Part shown: in pieces, positions 1 to 5,656 of the stretch
Numbering within the stretch: the stretch's first letter is position 1
Layout: the number at the start of each line of letters is the position of its first letter
Assembly (NCBI GenBank): GCA_955652195.1
Contig: CATPBC010000026.1
Location: 1 to 5,665, forward strand
Source of the DNA: an uncultured Xanthobacteraceae bacterium
GTDB taxonomy: Bacteria > Pseudomonadota > Alphaproteobacteria > Rhizobiales > Xanthobacteraceae
Length of the DNA stretch: 5,665 nt
Direction of reading: 5' to 3'
The notes under the pieces: model-generated
Told to the model about the DNA's origin: nothing
What the model saw: only the letters and a program-made list of their open reading frames with translations
Databases searched by the model: none
Program-made: the position numbers and the translations under genes

Positions 1-440
1 GGCCATATCGTGCGCAGGCGCGAGGCTCCGTCGACCAGGAGGGCCTCACCATAGGCGTGCCAATGTCCCACGGCGGGCCGATGGACGAGGGCAATAACGA
101 TCGGCAAGCCAAGGATGCATTGCGCAAGGACCATTGCGGCAGGCGTAAATAGAATGCCCAACGATCCAAGCGGCCCGGAGCGCGATAACAACAAGTAAAC
201 GGCAAGTCCGACGACGACAGGCGGCAAGCCGAGCAGCGCATTGACGACGACAATCAGCGTGCCGCGGCCAGGAAAGCGGTAAACGGCCAGTGCCGTGCCG
301 AGCGGGGCGCCGATCGCAAAGGCGCAGGCGCTGGCGGTCAAGCTCACGGCCAGCGATAGAAAGACGATGCCGCGGAGTTCGGCGTCGAAGCTGCCGATCA
401 ATGCGAAGGCGGTATGGAATGCTGCCGCGAAGTCGCTCAT
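1..440 (-). CDS. tupB: Tungstate/molybdate-type ABC transporter permease, N-terminal 146 residues (partial)
   Basis: This is the inner-membrane channel subunit of an oxyanion importer of the TupB/WtpB/ModB family, working with a periplasmic binding protein (TupA) and an ATPase (TupC) to bring in tungstate. The frame is open from ATG 440 to the left edge, so the C-terminal part is missing. Visible hydrophobic stretches lie at about residues 25-45, 61-85 and 98-120. The segment with GLPPVVVGLAVYLLLSRSGP (71-90) followed by LGSLGILFTPAAMVLAQ (91-107) is what I recognise as characteristic of TupB. An EAA-type loop for ATPase contact begins near residue 132 (EALLVDGAS). ATG 440 is the first possible start because an in-frame TAG lies four codons upstream; the ribosome site there is weak. 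No tupA lies directly upstream, as it often does; it may be downstream or elsewhere. Substrate (W versus Mo) is inferred from family resemblance and the FDH neighbourhood. A generic molybdate permease is the alternative. Confidence 0.85.
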   Translation of the reverse strand, partial: MSDFAAAFHTAFALIGSFDAELRGIVFLSLAVSLTASACAFAIGAPLGTALAVYRFPGRGTLIVVVNALLGLPPVVVGLAVYLLLSRSGPLGSLGILFTPAAMVLAQCILGLPIVIALVHRPAVGHWHAYGEALLVDGASRLRTIW

Positions 441-508
441 GCCGGGCGTCTATTAGCACCGGACGGTCAGCGACTCCACGAAGCCGTCGGGCGCATCTTT
501 GGTCTCAA

Positions 509-536
509 GTCTGAATTATTTGCTATATAATCAGAC
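509..536. promoter_or_regulatory. Inverted repeat, candidate operator
   Basis: The left arm GTCTGAATTAT (509-519) pairs with the right arm ATAATCAGAC (527-536) around a 7-nt centre (TTGCTAT, 520-526); only one bulged A breaks the symmetry. It lies between divergent genes and covers the best -10-like sequence, a typical arrangement for a dimeric repressor site. TGCTATATAA inside it loosely resembles one half of the E. coli ModE box (CGnTATATA), but the second half at the expected spacing is absent, so a ModE assignment is weak. A transcribed hairpin is the alternative reading. Confidence 0.5.
521..531 (+). promoter_or_regulatory. Candidate extended -10 promoter element
   Basis: TGC directly precedes TATATA (524-529), giving an extended -10 pattern, and TATAAT (526-531) overlaps it. 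A good -35 is lacking; the nearest candidate, TTGGTC at 499-504, sits 19 bp from TATATA. Transcription starting near 537 would leave a leader of about 25 nt before ATG 562. Alphaproteobacterial promoters often match the E. coli consensus poorly, so this is tentative. Confidence 0.4.
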
Positions 537-561
537 AACCGTCTCGGAGAGGGAGCATGCC

Positions 562-687
562 ATGAAGGCGTTCTTTACTGCCTGTCTTGCAGCCATCGTG
601 CTCGCGGTAATCGGCCTCGTCGTTCTCAATCATGTTCAAGAACCTGTGGACGAGGCATTCGCAACGTCTTATGCGCGGGTCGGATAG
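562..687 (+). CDS. Small single-pass membrane peptide, 41 residues, function unknown
   Basis: The product begins MKAFFTACLAAIVLAVIGLV, with one hydrophobic segment at about residues 4-23, followed by a short polar tail containing NHVQEPVDEAFATS. It would be an inner-membrane peptide or possibly an uncleaved signal anchor. ATG 562 is preferred over the upstream in-frame ATG 499 because GGGAG (551-555) lies 6 nt ahead of it and the hydrophobic part follows at once. The ATG at 557 runs into a stop after two codons. From memory, similar short proteins of the pattern MKAF..A..AAIV.AVIG..VLN.VQEP.D.AF are common hypothetical proteins in Bradyrhizobium and relatives; I do not know a function. It is divergent from tupB and convergent with fdhC, so it is not part of either operon. 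Confidence 0.7.
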   Translation: MKAFFTACLAAIVLAVIGLVVLNHVQEPVDEAFATSYARVG

Positions 688-709
688 GCCAACATGTGGG
701 GATTTAGTG

Positions 710-726
710 GCCGCGCTTGCCGCGGC
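710..726. repeat. Short GC hairpin downstream of the small peptide gene
   Basis: GCCGCG (710-715) pairs with CGCGGC (721-726) around the loop CTTGC, starting 23 bp after the stop of the 41-residue gene. No T-run follows, so it is at best a weak terminator or an mRNA 3'-end stabiliser. Confidence 0.35.
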
Positions 727-782
727 ATCGACGTCCCGGTGCTGCGTTAAATTGAGCGGTTAATGGCGCGGTGGGCAGCGCA

Positions 783-804
783 CCCGCCGCATGAACGCGG
801 CGGG
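783..804. terminator. Perfect 8-bp GC stem downstream of fdhC, possible weak bidirectional terminator
   Basis: CCCGCCGC (783-790) and GCGGCGGG (797-804) form a perfect stem with the 6-nt loop ATGAAC. It lies 22 bp past the fdhC stop on the minus strand and between two convergent genes, the place for a shared terminator. Neither strand shows a U-tract directly after the stem, so Rho-independent termination is doubtful. Transcript 3'-end protection is an alternative role. Confidence 0.45.
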
Positions 805-825
805 CAGTGGTTAGGATATGCCCGG

Positions 826-1818
826 CTATTCGGCCGGCACTGGCCTGACCGGTTTGCTTTCGCGCTCCATCTCTTTCGCAAGCCACAAACTGTGGTGTTC
901 CTTGGCCCAGTTTACGTCCACGGTGCCTTCGCCCATTGCTTCGAAGGCGCCTTGCATGCCGAGGGTACCGATATAGATGTGGCCCAACATGAAAGCGATG
1001 AAACACGCAGCCGCCACGCCATGGACCATTTCGGCCCTCTGCATGGTATCGATCGCGGTGCCGTAGAACGGGAACATCAGCATGTAGCCCGTCACCGCTA
1101 CCGCCGCTCCGCCAAGGACCACGACCCAATAAACCGCCTTTTGGCCGGCATTGAAGCGGTCGGCCGCCGGATGTTTGTCGCCGATGATGCCACCGCCCTG
1201 TCTGAGCCACTCAACATCGGTCCGGTTCGGGATATTGCCGGCGAGCCACATCAAGGCAATCAGAATGACGCCGAGGGTGAATGGGAAGCTTAAGTAATTG
1301 TGTGCGTATTTTGCCCATTCCGACCACGCCGTGAATTGGTCGGGACCAATGAGCGGCAGCAACAGCGGTCGCCCGAATGTGATATTGAGACCTGAAATTC
1401 CCAGGATGATGAAGCAGACCGCGGTCATCCAGTGCACAAAGCGCTCGAACCAATTGAAACGTACGATCTTGCGCCCAGAAAAACCGCTCTCGAGCTTCAC
1501 TGATCCGCGCACGAGATAAAAGATCACGATCAGGGCAAAAAAGCCAAGGATGGCTATGCCGGCTATCCAGCGCAACGTGACATTGTGGAAGTATTGCCAA
1601 TCGCGGCCGGCCGGATGTTCAAGAACATAAGATTTGGTGTCGGGAATAGTGCCAAGCCCCTGGATGGTCTTGAGCTGATTAAGCAGCTGCTGCTCTTGCA
1701 CCGCGCTGGCATTTGGATCGACCTGTGCAGAGAGCGGCGAACTCGCCGGCCCAATGACCATGATCAGGAGCCCGAACGCCGCGGCGATCGTGCGGATCCG
1801 CGCGAAAAGCCTCGCCAT
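826..1818 (-). CDS. fdhC: Formate dehydrogenase gamma subunit, di-haem cytochrome b
   Basis: This integral membrane subunit takes electrons from FdhB and passes them through two b-haems to quinone. From ATG 1818 the protein has 330 residues. It starts with a Sec-type signal (about 1-31, ending LSA before QVDPNAS), followed by a periplasmic stretch to about residue 80 that includes HPAGRDWQYF. Membrane helices lie near 84-103, 129-147, 179-195, 230-250 and 264-284. Candidate haem histidines are H129 (FERFVHW), H173 (YAHNYL), H266 (EMVHG) and H280 (MLGHIY), matching the four-ligand pattern of the FdnI family. It is longer than E. coli FdnI (217 residues) because of the signal and extra N-terminal helix, the usual form in alphaproteobacteria. 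ATG 1818 is chosen because AGGGAG lies 7 nt ahead and the signal begins there. ATG 1888-1890, overlapping the fdhB stop, would add 24 polar residues before the signal. Confidence 0.93.
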   Translation of the reverse strand: MARLFARIRTIAAAFGLLIMVIGPASSPLSAQVDPNASAVQEQQLLNQLKTIQGLGTIPDTKSYVLEHPAGRDWQYFHNVTLRWIAGIAILGFFALIVIFYLVRGSVKLESGFSGRKIVRFNWFERFVHWMTAVCFIILGISGLNITFGRPLLLPLIGPDQFTAWSEWAKYAHNYLSFPFTLGVILIALMWLAGNIPNRTDVEWLRQGGGIIGDKHPAADRFNAGQKAVYWVVVLGGAAVAVTGYMLMFPFYGTAIDTMQRAEMVHGVAAACFIAFMLGHIYIGTLGMQGAFEAMGEGTVDVNWAKEHHSLWLAKEMERESKPVRPVPAE

Positions 1819-1825
1819 GCCACAT

Positions 1826-1831
1826 CTCCCT
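1826..1831 (-). promoter_or_regulatory. Ribosome binding site deciding the fdhC start
   Basis: AGGGAG on the minus strand sits 7 nt before ATG 1818. It supports this start over the ATG that overlaps the fdhB stop codon (1888-1890), whose product would carry an odd polar extension ahead of the signal peptide. Confidence 0.6.
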
Positions 1832-1886
1832 GTATCGTCCCGGTGTCTTGTTGGCCGACGGCACGCTGGCGCGCCGCCGACATCGT

Positions 1887-2483
1887 TCATGTCGCAATCG
1901 TCGCGCCATACGCGGTCTGCCAGCCCCAGGCGCCAGAGCCATAGCCGCGTCGCGACACGCGTTCTTTATAGATTTGGGCGATGACTTCGCCGTCGCCCGC
2001 AAGCAGCGACTTGGTCGAACACATCTCGGCGCACAGCGGCAGTTTGCCTTCGGCGAGTCGGTTAGCGCCGTATTTCTCAAATTGGGCCCTACTGCCGTCC
2101 GGCTCCGGCCCGCCGGCACAATATGTGCATTTGTCCATTTTGCCGCGCGAGCCAAAATTGCCGACTCTGGGGTATTGCGGGGCGCCGAAAGGACAGGCGT
2201 AGAAACAATAACCGCAGCCGATACACAGATCCTTGCTGTGCAGCACGACGGCATCTGCCGTCGTATAAAAGCAATTGACCGGGCAGACTGCCGCGCACGG
2301 CGCATCAGTGCAGTGCATGCACGCCATCGATATCGAACGTTCGCCCGGTTTGCCATCATTGAGCGTGACCACACGCCGGCGATTGATGCCCCAGGGCACC
2401 TCGTTTTCGTTCTTGCAGGCGGTGACGCAGGCGTTGCACTCGATGCAACGGTCGGCGTCGCAGAGGAATTTCATTCGAGCCAT
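1887..2483 (-). CDS. fdhB: Formate dehydrogenase beta subunit, four [4Fe-4S] clusters (FDH3 type)
   Basis: This is the electron-transfer subunit between FdhA and the cytochrome FdhC. The 198-residue product has the 16 cluster cysteines of the DMSO-reductase-family ferredoxin subunits: C13/16/19/23 (CIECNACVTAC), C55/58/63/67 (CMHCTDAPCAAVC), C87/90/93/97 (CIGCGYCFYAC), and C119/122 with C151/155 (CTYC and CAEMC). C8 and C71 are additional cysteines. Unlike E. coli FdnH/FdoH it lacks a C-terminal membrane helix, ending in a soluble Gly/Trp-rich tail (RGYGSGAWGW), so docking must rely on FdhA and FdhC. It has no signal of its own, so export folded together with Tat-targeted FdhA is inferred. 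ATG 2483 is preferred over an upstream in-frame start at 2588, because AAGGAGG lies 5 nt ahead and the family sequence begins there; the extra upstream codons only overlap the end of fdhA. Ten bp separate it from fdhA. Confidence 0.95.
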   Translation of the reverse strand: MARMKFLCDADRCIECNACVTACKNENEVPWGINRRRVVTLNDGKPGERSISMACMHCTDAPCAAVCPVNCFYTTADAVVLHSKDLCIGCGYCFYACPFGAPQYPRVGNFGSRGKMDKCTYCAGGPEPDGSRAQFEKYGANRLAEGKLPLCAEMCSTKSLLAGDGEVIAQIYKERVSRRGYGSGAWGWQTAYGATIAT

Positions 2484-2488
2484 AACCG

Positions 2489-2495
2489 CCTCCTT
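2489..2495 (-). promoter_or_regulatory. Strong Shine-Dalgarno of fdhB embedded in the fdhA stop
   Basis: AAGGAGG on the minus strand overlaps the fdhA TAA stop (2494-2496) and lies 5 nt before the fdhB ATG. Ribosomes finishing fdhA therefore end on the fdhB ribosome site, which favours translational coupling and balanced subunit synthesis. Confidence 0.75.
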
Positions 2496-5424
2496 AAGCC
2501 GCTGTGATCTGACACAGGGTGGCCTTGGGTTCCTGCATGCCGGTCGCAGGATCGTAGCCGTAGGTCGTGATCGAGTTGGCGCTCTCACCGAGTACTATTG
2601 GGTCTAGTCCCGCCGGATAGTTGCCCCGCAGGTCCTGACCTGCGAACCACCCGCCGAAGTGGAATGGCATCCAGGCGACACCTTTGCCGACGCGTTCGGT
2701 GACAAGCGCAGCCACTTTGGCCTTTGAATCGTTTTCAGCGCCGGTCACCCAAACGAGTGCGCCATCCTTGATGCCGCGTTCGGCGGCATCGGCCGGATTG
2801 ATCTCGATGAACATCGTCTGCTGCAGCTCGGCCAGCCACTTGTTGGACCGGGTTTCCTCGCCGCCGCCCTCGTACTCGACCAACCGGCCGGACGAGAGGA
2901 TAAGCGGGAACTGCCTGGCGATGCCCTTGTCGATCGCGGCCTTCTGTACCGAGAAGCCGATATTTGGCAGCCGAAACTGCTTCGCATCCGGCAACGTCGG
3001 ATATTTGGAGACCAATTCGACCCGCGGCGTGTAGATCGGCTCGCGGTGCACCGGGATCGGGTCGGGCAGGCCGAAGGCGTTCATCCGCGCCTTGGCATTC
3101 CCGTAAGGAACGCAACCATGCATCATTGCCACCCGCTGGACGCCGCCAGACAGATCGGTCGACCATGACACCGCATCCGGAGTGGTCGGGTTGACCTTGT
3201 TGATCACCGCCATCTCGGCTTCGGTCAGGTCCTTGTCCCAGCCGAGCTTTTTGAGCACGCCGAGCGTGAATTCCGGATAGCCGTCCTTGATCTCCGAATC
3301 CTTGGAATAGGATCCATCGGCAAGCAGGCTCACCTTGATGCTCGTGCCGTCAGGCTGCTTCTCTTCACGCTCGACACCAAATCGGGCGCGGAAACAGCCG
3401 CCGCCCTCCATCACCGAAAGATTGGTGTTGTAGAGCAGGGGAGTGCCCGGATGCTTGACCTCGGGCGTACCCCAGCACGGCCATGGCAAGCCGTAATAAT
3501 CGCCCTTGTTCGGGCCCGTCGTGGCGCGCTGCGTGAGCATGTCGAAATCGGCCTGATGCGCCATGTGCGATTTCAGGCGTTCCGGCGATTGACCGCAGTA
3601 CCCAGTCGAGAAGCTACCGCGGTTCATCTCACGCAGAACGTCCTCGGCTACGGGCAGATTGTTCTCCACCTTGATGTTCTTGAACATCTGATCGGAGAAA
3701 CCGAGCTTCTTGGCCATCAAGTAGATCACTTCGAGATCGTCCTTCGACTCGAAGATTGGTTTTACGATCTGCTCGGCCCATTGCAGCGCACGGTTCGATG
3801 CAACGCGCGATCCACGGCATTCGAACTGGGTAGCGACCGGCAAGAGGTACATGTTGTCCTTGCGGCCGGCCTGCACAGCGAGCGACGCCCAGGTCGTGGG
3901 GTGTGGGTCGGCAACGACCAGGAGCTCAAGCGCCTTGAGGCCTTTCAACGATTCCGGGATGCGGGTGATGCTGTTACTGGCATGACCCTGGATGAACATC
4001 GCTTTCACATTGTCTTTTTGGGCGATTTGATCCTTGGGCAGGAGGACGGCATCGAACCATCGCGTCAGTGGGATGCCGGGAGTTTCCATCAACTTCTTTT
4101 CATCGAAGCGGCTGACCAAATAATCGTAATCGACCTCCCAAACTCGCGACCAGTGCTTCCAAGCGCCCTCCACCAGGCCGTAATAGAAAGGCAGCGTCAC
4201 GATATCGAGGCCGACATCGGTGGCGCCCTGCACGTTGTCGTGGCCGCGGAAGATATTGGCGCCGGTGCCAGGAGCACCGACATTGCCCGTGAGTAAGAGC
4301 AGCATGCAGCTTGCGCGCACATTCGCAGTGCCGACCGTGTGCTGGGTCTGCCCCATGCACCAGATCAGTGTGGATGGCTTGTTCTTGGCGAACATTTCGG
4401 CGACGCGTTTGAGCTGTTCGCCGGGAACGCCGGAAACGCGTTCGACCTCCTCCGGCGTCCATTTCTCCATTTCCTTGCGTGCGTCTTCGTAGCCGTAGAC
4501 GCGCTGTTTGATGAATTCCTTGTCCTCCCAGCCATTCTTGATGATGTGCCACATCATCCCATAGAGCACCGGGATGTCGGTGCCGGGCCGCAGGCGGACA
4601 TATTCGGTCGCGTGCGCCGCGGTGCGGGTCAGGCGCGGATCGATCACGATCACGTTCGCCTTCTGCATTTCGGCGCCTTCGAGCAGATGCTGCAAGGAGA
4701 CCGGATGAGCTTCGGCCGGATTGCCGCCCATGATGATCTGGGTCTTGGCGTTGCGGATGTCGGTGTAGCTGTTGGTCATCGCGCCGTAGCCCCAGGTATT
4801 GGCTACGCCGGTGACGGTCGTTGAATGGCAGATGCGCGCCTGATGGTCGGTGTTGTTGGTGCCCCAGAACGCGCCAAACTTACGGAACAAATAAGCGCCT
4901 TCGTTGGTCATCTTGGCCGAACCGAGCCAGTAAACCGAATCCGCGCCTGATTTGCCGCGGGCATCCATCAACTTGTCGCCGATTTCGTTGACGGCCTGGT
5001 CCCAGTTGATCCGGGTCCACTGCCCATTGACGAGCTTCATCGGATATTTGAGGCGGCGCTCGCCGCTGACCAGTTCCCGCACTGCGGCGCCCTTGGCGCA
5101 ATGCGAACCGCGATTGATCGGCGAATCCCAACTCGGCTCCTGACCGACCCACACGTCATTCGCGACTTCGGCGGTGACGGTGCAGCCGACCGAACAGTGC
5201 GTGCAAACGCCTTTGCGGATTATCGCCCCCGCGGTCAGCGGACCGGCGGCTGCGGCTTCCGCTTTGCGAACGGTCCCAAGCGGCATTGTGCCAAGAACAG
5301 CGAGGCTACCGGCGCCGATTCCCGAGCGCCGCAAAAAGGCGCGGCGATCGAGAGCCTTGGTGTCAGCGACGAGGCTTGCGAGAGAGCCGCGGCGCGCTTG
5401 ACGATCTGACTTTTTGACGAGCAC
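2494..5424 (-). CDS. fdhA: Formate dehydrogenase alpha (catalytic) subunit, Tat-exported, cysteine-type, Mo/W-bis-MGD
   Basis: FdhA oxidises formate to CO2 in the periplasm at a bis-molybdopterin-guanine-dinucleotide Mo or W centre. From GTG 5424 it has 976 residues, close to E. coli FdnG (about 1015). A twin-arginine signal DRRAFLRRSG (26-35) precedes a hydrophobic stretch. The [4Fe-4S] cysteines are C74, C77, C81 (CTHCSVGC) and C109 (HCAKG, with K111 in the place of the conserved electron-relay lysine). The metal ligand is C199 with H200 (ARICHSTTV), where E. coli FdnG has selenocysteine followed by His; no in-frame TGA occurs. GTANVRA and the downstream TGNVGAPGTGANIFRGHDNV segment belong to the catalytic domain, and the dinucleotide-binding domain covers about 837-960. 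Start choice: GGGAGG lies 5 nt before GTG 5424; a GTG at 5439 overlaps the preceding stop (GTGA) and would add five residues. The neighbouring beta and gamma genes make the assignment firm. Confidence 0.97.
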   Translation of the reverse strand: MLVKKSDRQARRGSLASLVADTKALDRRAFLRRSGIGAGSLAVLGTMPLGTVRKAEAAAAGPLTAGAIIRKGVCTHCSVGCTVTAEVANDVWVGQEPSWDSPINRGSHCAKGAAVRELVSGERRLKYPMKLVNGQWTRINWDQAVNEIGDKLMDARGKSGADSVYWLGSAKMTNEGAYLFRKFGAFWGTNNTDHQARICHSTTVTGVANTWGYGAMTNSYTDIRNAKTQIIMGGNPAEAHPVSLQHLLEGAEMQKANVIVIDPRLTRTAAHATEYVRLRPGTDIPVLYGMMWHIIKNGWEDKEFIKQRVYGYEDARKEMEKWTPEEVERVSGVPGEQLKRVAEMFAKNKPSTLIWCMGQTQHTVGTANVRASCMLLLLTGNVGAPGTGANIFRGHDNVQGATDVGLDIVTLPFYYGLVEGAWKHWSRVWEVDYDYLVSRFDEKKLMETPGIPLTRWFDAVLLPKDQIAQKDNVKAMFIQGHASNSITRIPESLKGLKALELLVVADPHPTTWASLAVQAGRKDNMYLLPVATQFECRGSRVASNRALQWAEQIVKPIFESKDDLEVIYLMAKKLGFSDQMFKNIKVENNLPVAEDVLREMNRGSFSTGYCGQSPERLKSHMAHQADFDMLTQRATTGPNKGDYYGLPWPCWGTPEVKHPGTPLLYNTNLSVMEGGGCFRARFGVEREEKQPDGTSIKVSLLADGSYSKDSEIKDGYPEFTLGVLKKLGWDKDLTEAEMAVINKVNPTTPDAVSWSTDLSGGVQRVAMMHGCVPYGNAKARMNAFGLPDPIPVHREPIYTPRVELVSKYPTLPDAKQFRLPNIGFSVQKAAIDKGIARQFPLILSSGRLVEYEGGGEETRSNKWLAELQQTMFIEINPADAAERGIKDGALVWVTGAENDSKAKVAALVTERVGKGVAWMPFHFGGWFAGQDLRGNYPAGLDPIVLGESANSITTYGYDPATGMQEPKATLCQITAA

Positions 5425-5429
5425 GGGTG

Positions 5430-5436
5430 CCTCCCT
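5430..5436 (-). promoter_or_regulatory. Ribosome binding site deciding the fdhA start
   Basis: AGGGAGG on the minus strand lies 5 nt ahead of GTG 5424 and immediately follows the region of the previous stop. For the alternative GTG at 5439 this purine run would lie inside the coding sequence, so 5424 is favoured. Confidence 0.65.
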
Positions 5437-5642
5437 CACTTCGGATATTCATTGACGCGATAAAACGCTTTGACGTCTTCGGAGTTTGCGTTGTAGCGGG
5501 CCTTGCGCTTCGCCTCATTGCTTTCCGAATCGGCGTGGGCTTCAGCGACAAGTGCGACGGGAGTTGCCGCTGCCCCGACCCCGGCGCCGAGCACGCGAAG
5601 AAGATCGCGACGGTCGATTTTACTTTTGCTGTCCGGTCTCAT
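5436..5642 (-). CDS. Small Tat-signal protein of formate dehydrogenase clusters (68 residues)
   Basis: Known only as the 'formate dehydrogenase region TAT target' family; its role in the complex is not established. The 68-residue product carries a twin-arginine motif DRRDLLRVLG (10-19), a hydrophobic core (about 20-33) and a plausible cleavage site after AHA (35-37). This would leave a mature peptide of about 31 residues rich in Lys, Arg, Asn and Glu, with a motif around ARYNANSEDVKAFYRVNEYP that I recall as the conserved signature of the family. ATG 5642 follows AAGGAGG (5650-5656) by 7 nt. Its stop overlaps a GTG and lies 11 bp before the preferred fdhA start, so it is surely co-transcribed and probably co-translated with fdhA. 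Because it has the same export route as FdhA, a part in FdhA maturation, Tat proofreading or as a small structural subunit is plausible inference only. It is too short to be a TorD-like chaperone. Confidence 0.88.
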   Translation of the reverse strand: MRPDSKSKIDRRDLLRVLGAGVGAAATPVALVAEAHADSESNEAKRKARYNANSEDVKAFYRVNEYPK

Positions 5643-5649
5643 CGCCAGT

Positions 5650-5656
5650 CCTCCTT
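5650..5656 (-). promoter_or_regulatory. Strong Shine-Dalgarno of the small Tat protein gene
   Basis: AAGGAGG, a perfect anti-16S match, lies 7 nt upstream of ATG 5642 on the minus strand. Only nine more bases are visible upstream, so the promoter or an upstream operon gene lies outside the window. Confidence 0.75.

Larger units (their letters stand above)
441..561. promoter_or_regulatory. Divergent intergenic region between tupB and the 41-residue membrane peptide gene
   Basis: The two flanking starts (440 on minus, 562 on plus) face away from each other, so this 121-bp stretch must hold the promoter or promoters for both. Its middle is AT-rich in a GC-rich window (about 511-533). I see no supported reading frame here. 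A conspicuous inverted repeat and a -10-like element are listed separately. I could not find a convincing promoter pointing towards tupB. Confidence 0.55.

Noticed and set aside
46..459. 137-codon minus-strand frame overlapping the tupB fragment
   Set aside because: It is Arg-rich and low in hydrophobic order, a shadow of the permease frame that is open to the window edge in another phase and gives recognisable TupB sequence.
509..536. ModE (molybdate regulator) box
   Set aside because: Only a rough half-site is visible; the partner half at the expected spacing is missing, so only a generic dyad is reported.
763..1293. 176-codon plus-strand frame opposite fdhC
   Set aside because: It is antisense to fdhC, whose helices and haem histidines are clear; the translation shows no domain pattern.
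1679..2374. 231-codon minus-strand frame overlapping fdhB and the start of fdhC
   Set aside because: It is an alternative phase of two genes with strong family motifs; the translation is Arg/Ala-rich and without motifs.
1848..2507. 219-codon plus-strand frame opposite fdhB
   Set aside because: It is antisense to fdhB, which has all 16 cluster cysteines; no independent support.
3451..4296. 281-codon plus-strand frame opposite fdhA
   Set aside because: It is antisense to a firmly identified catalytic subunit, has no recognisable family or good ribosome site, and such long antisense frames are expected in GC-rich genes.
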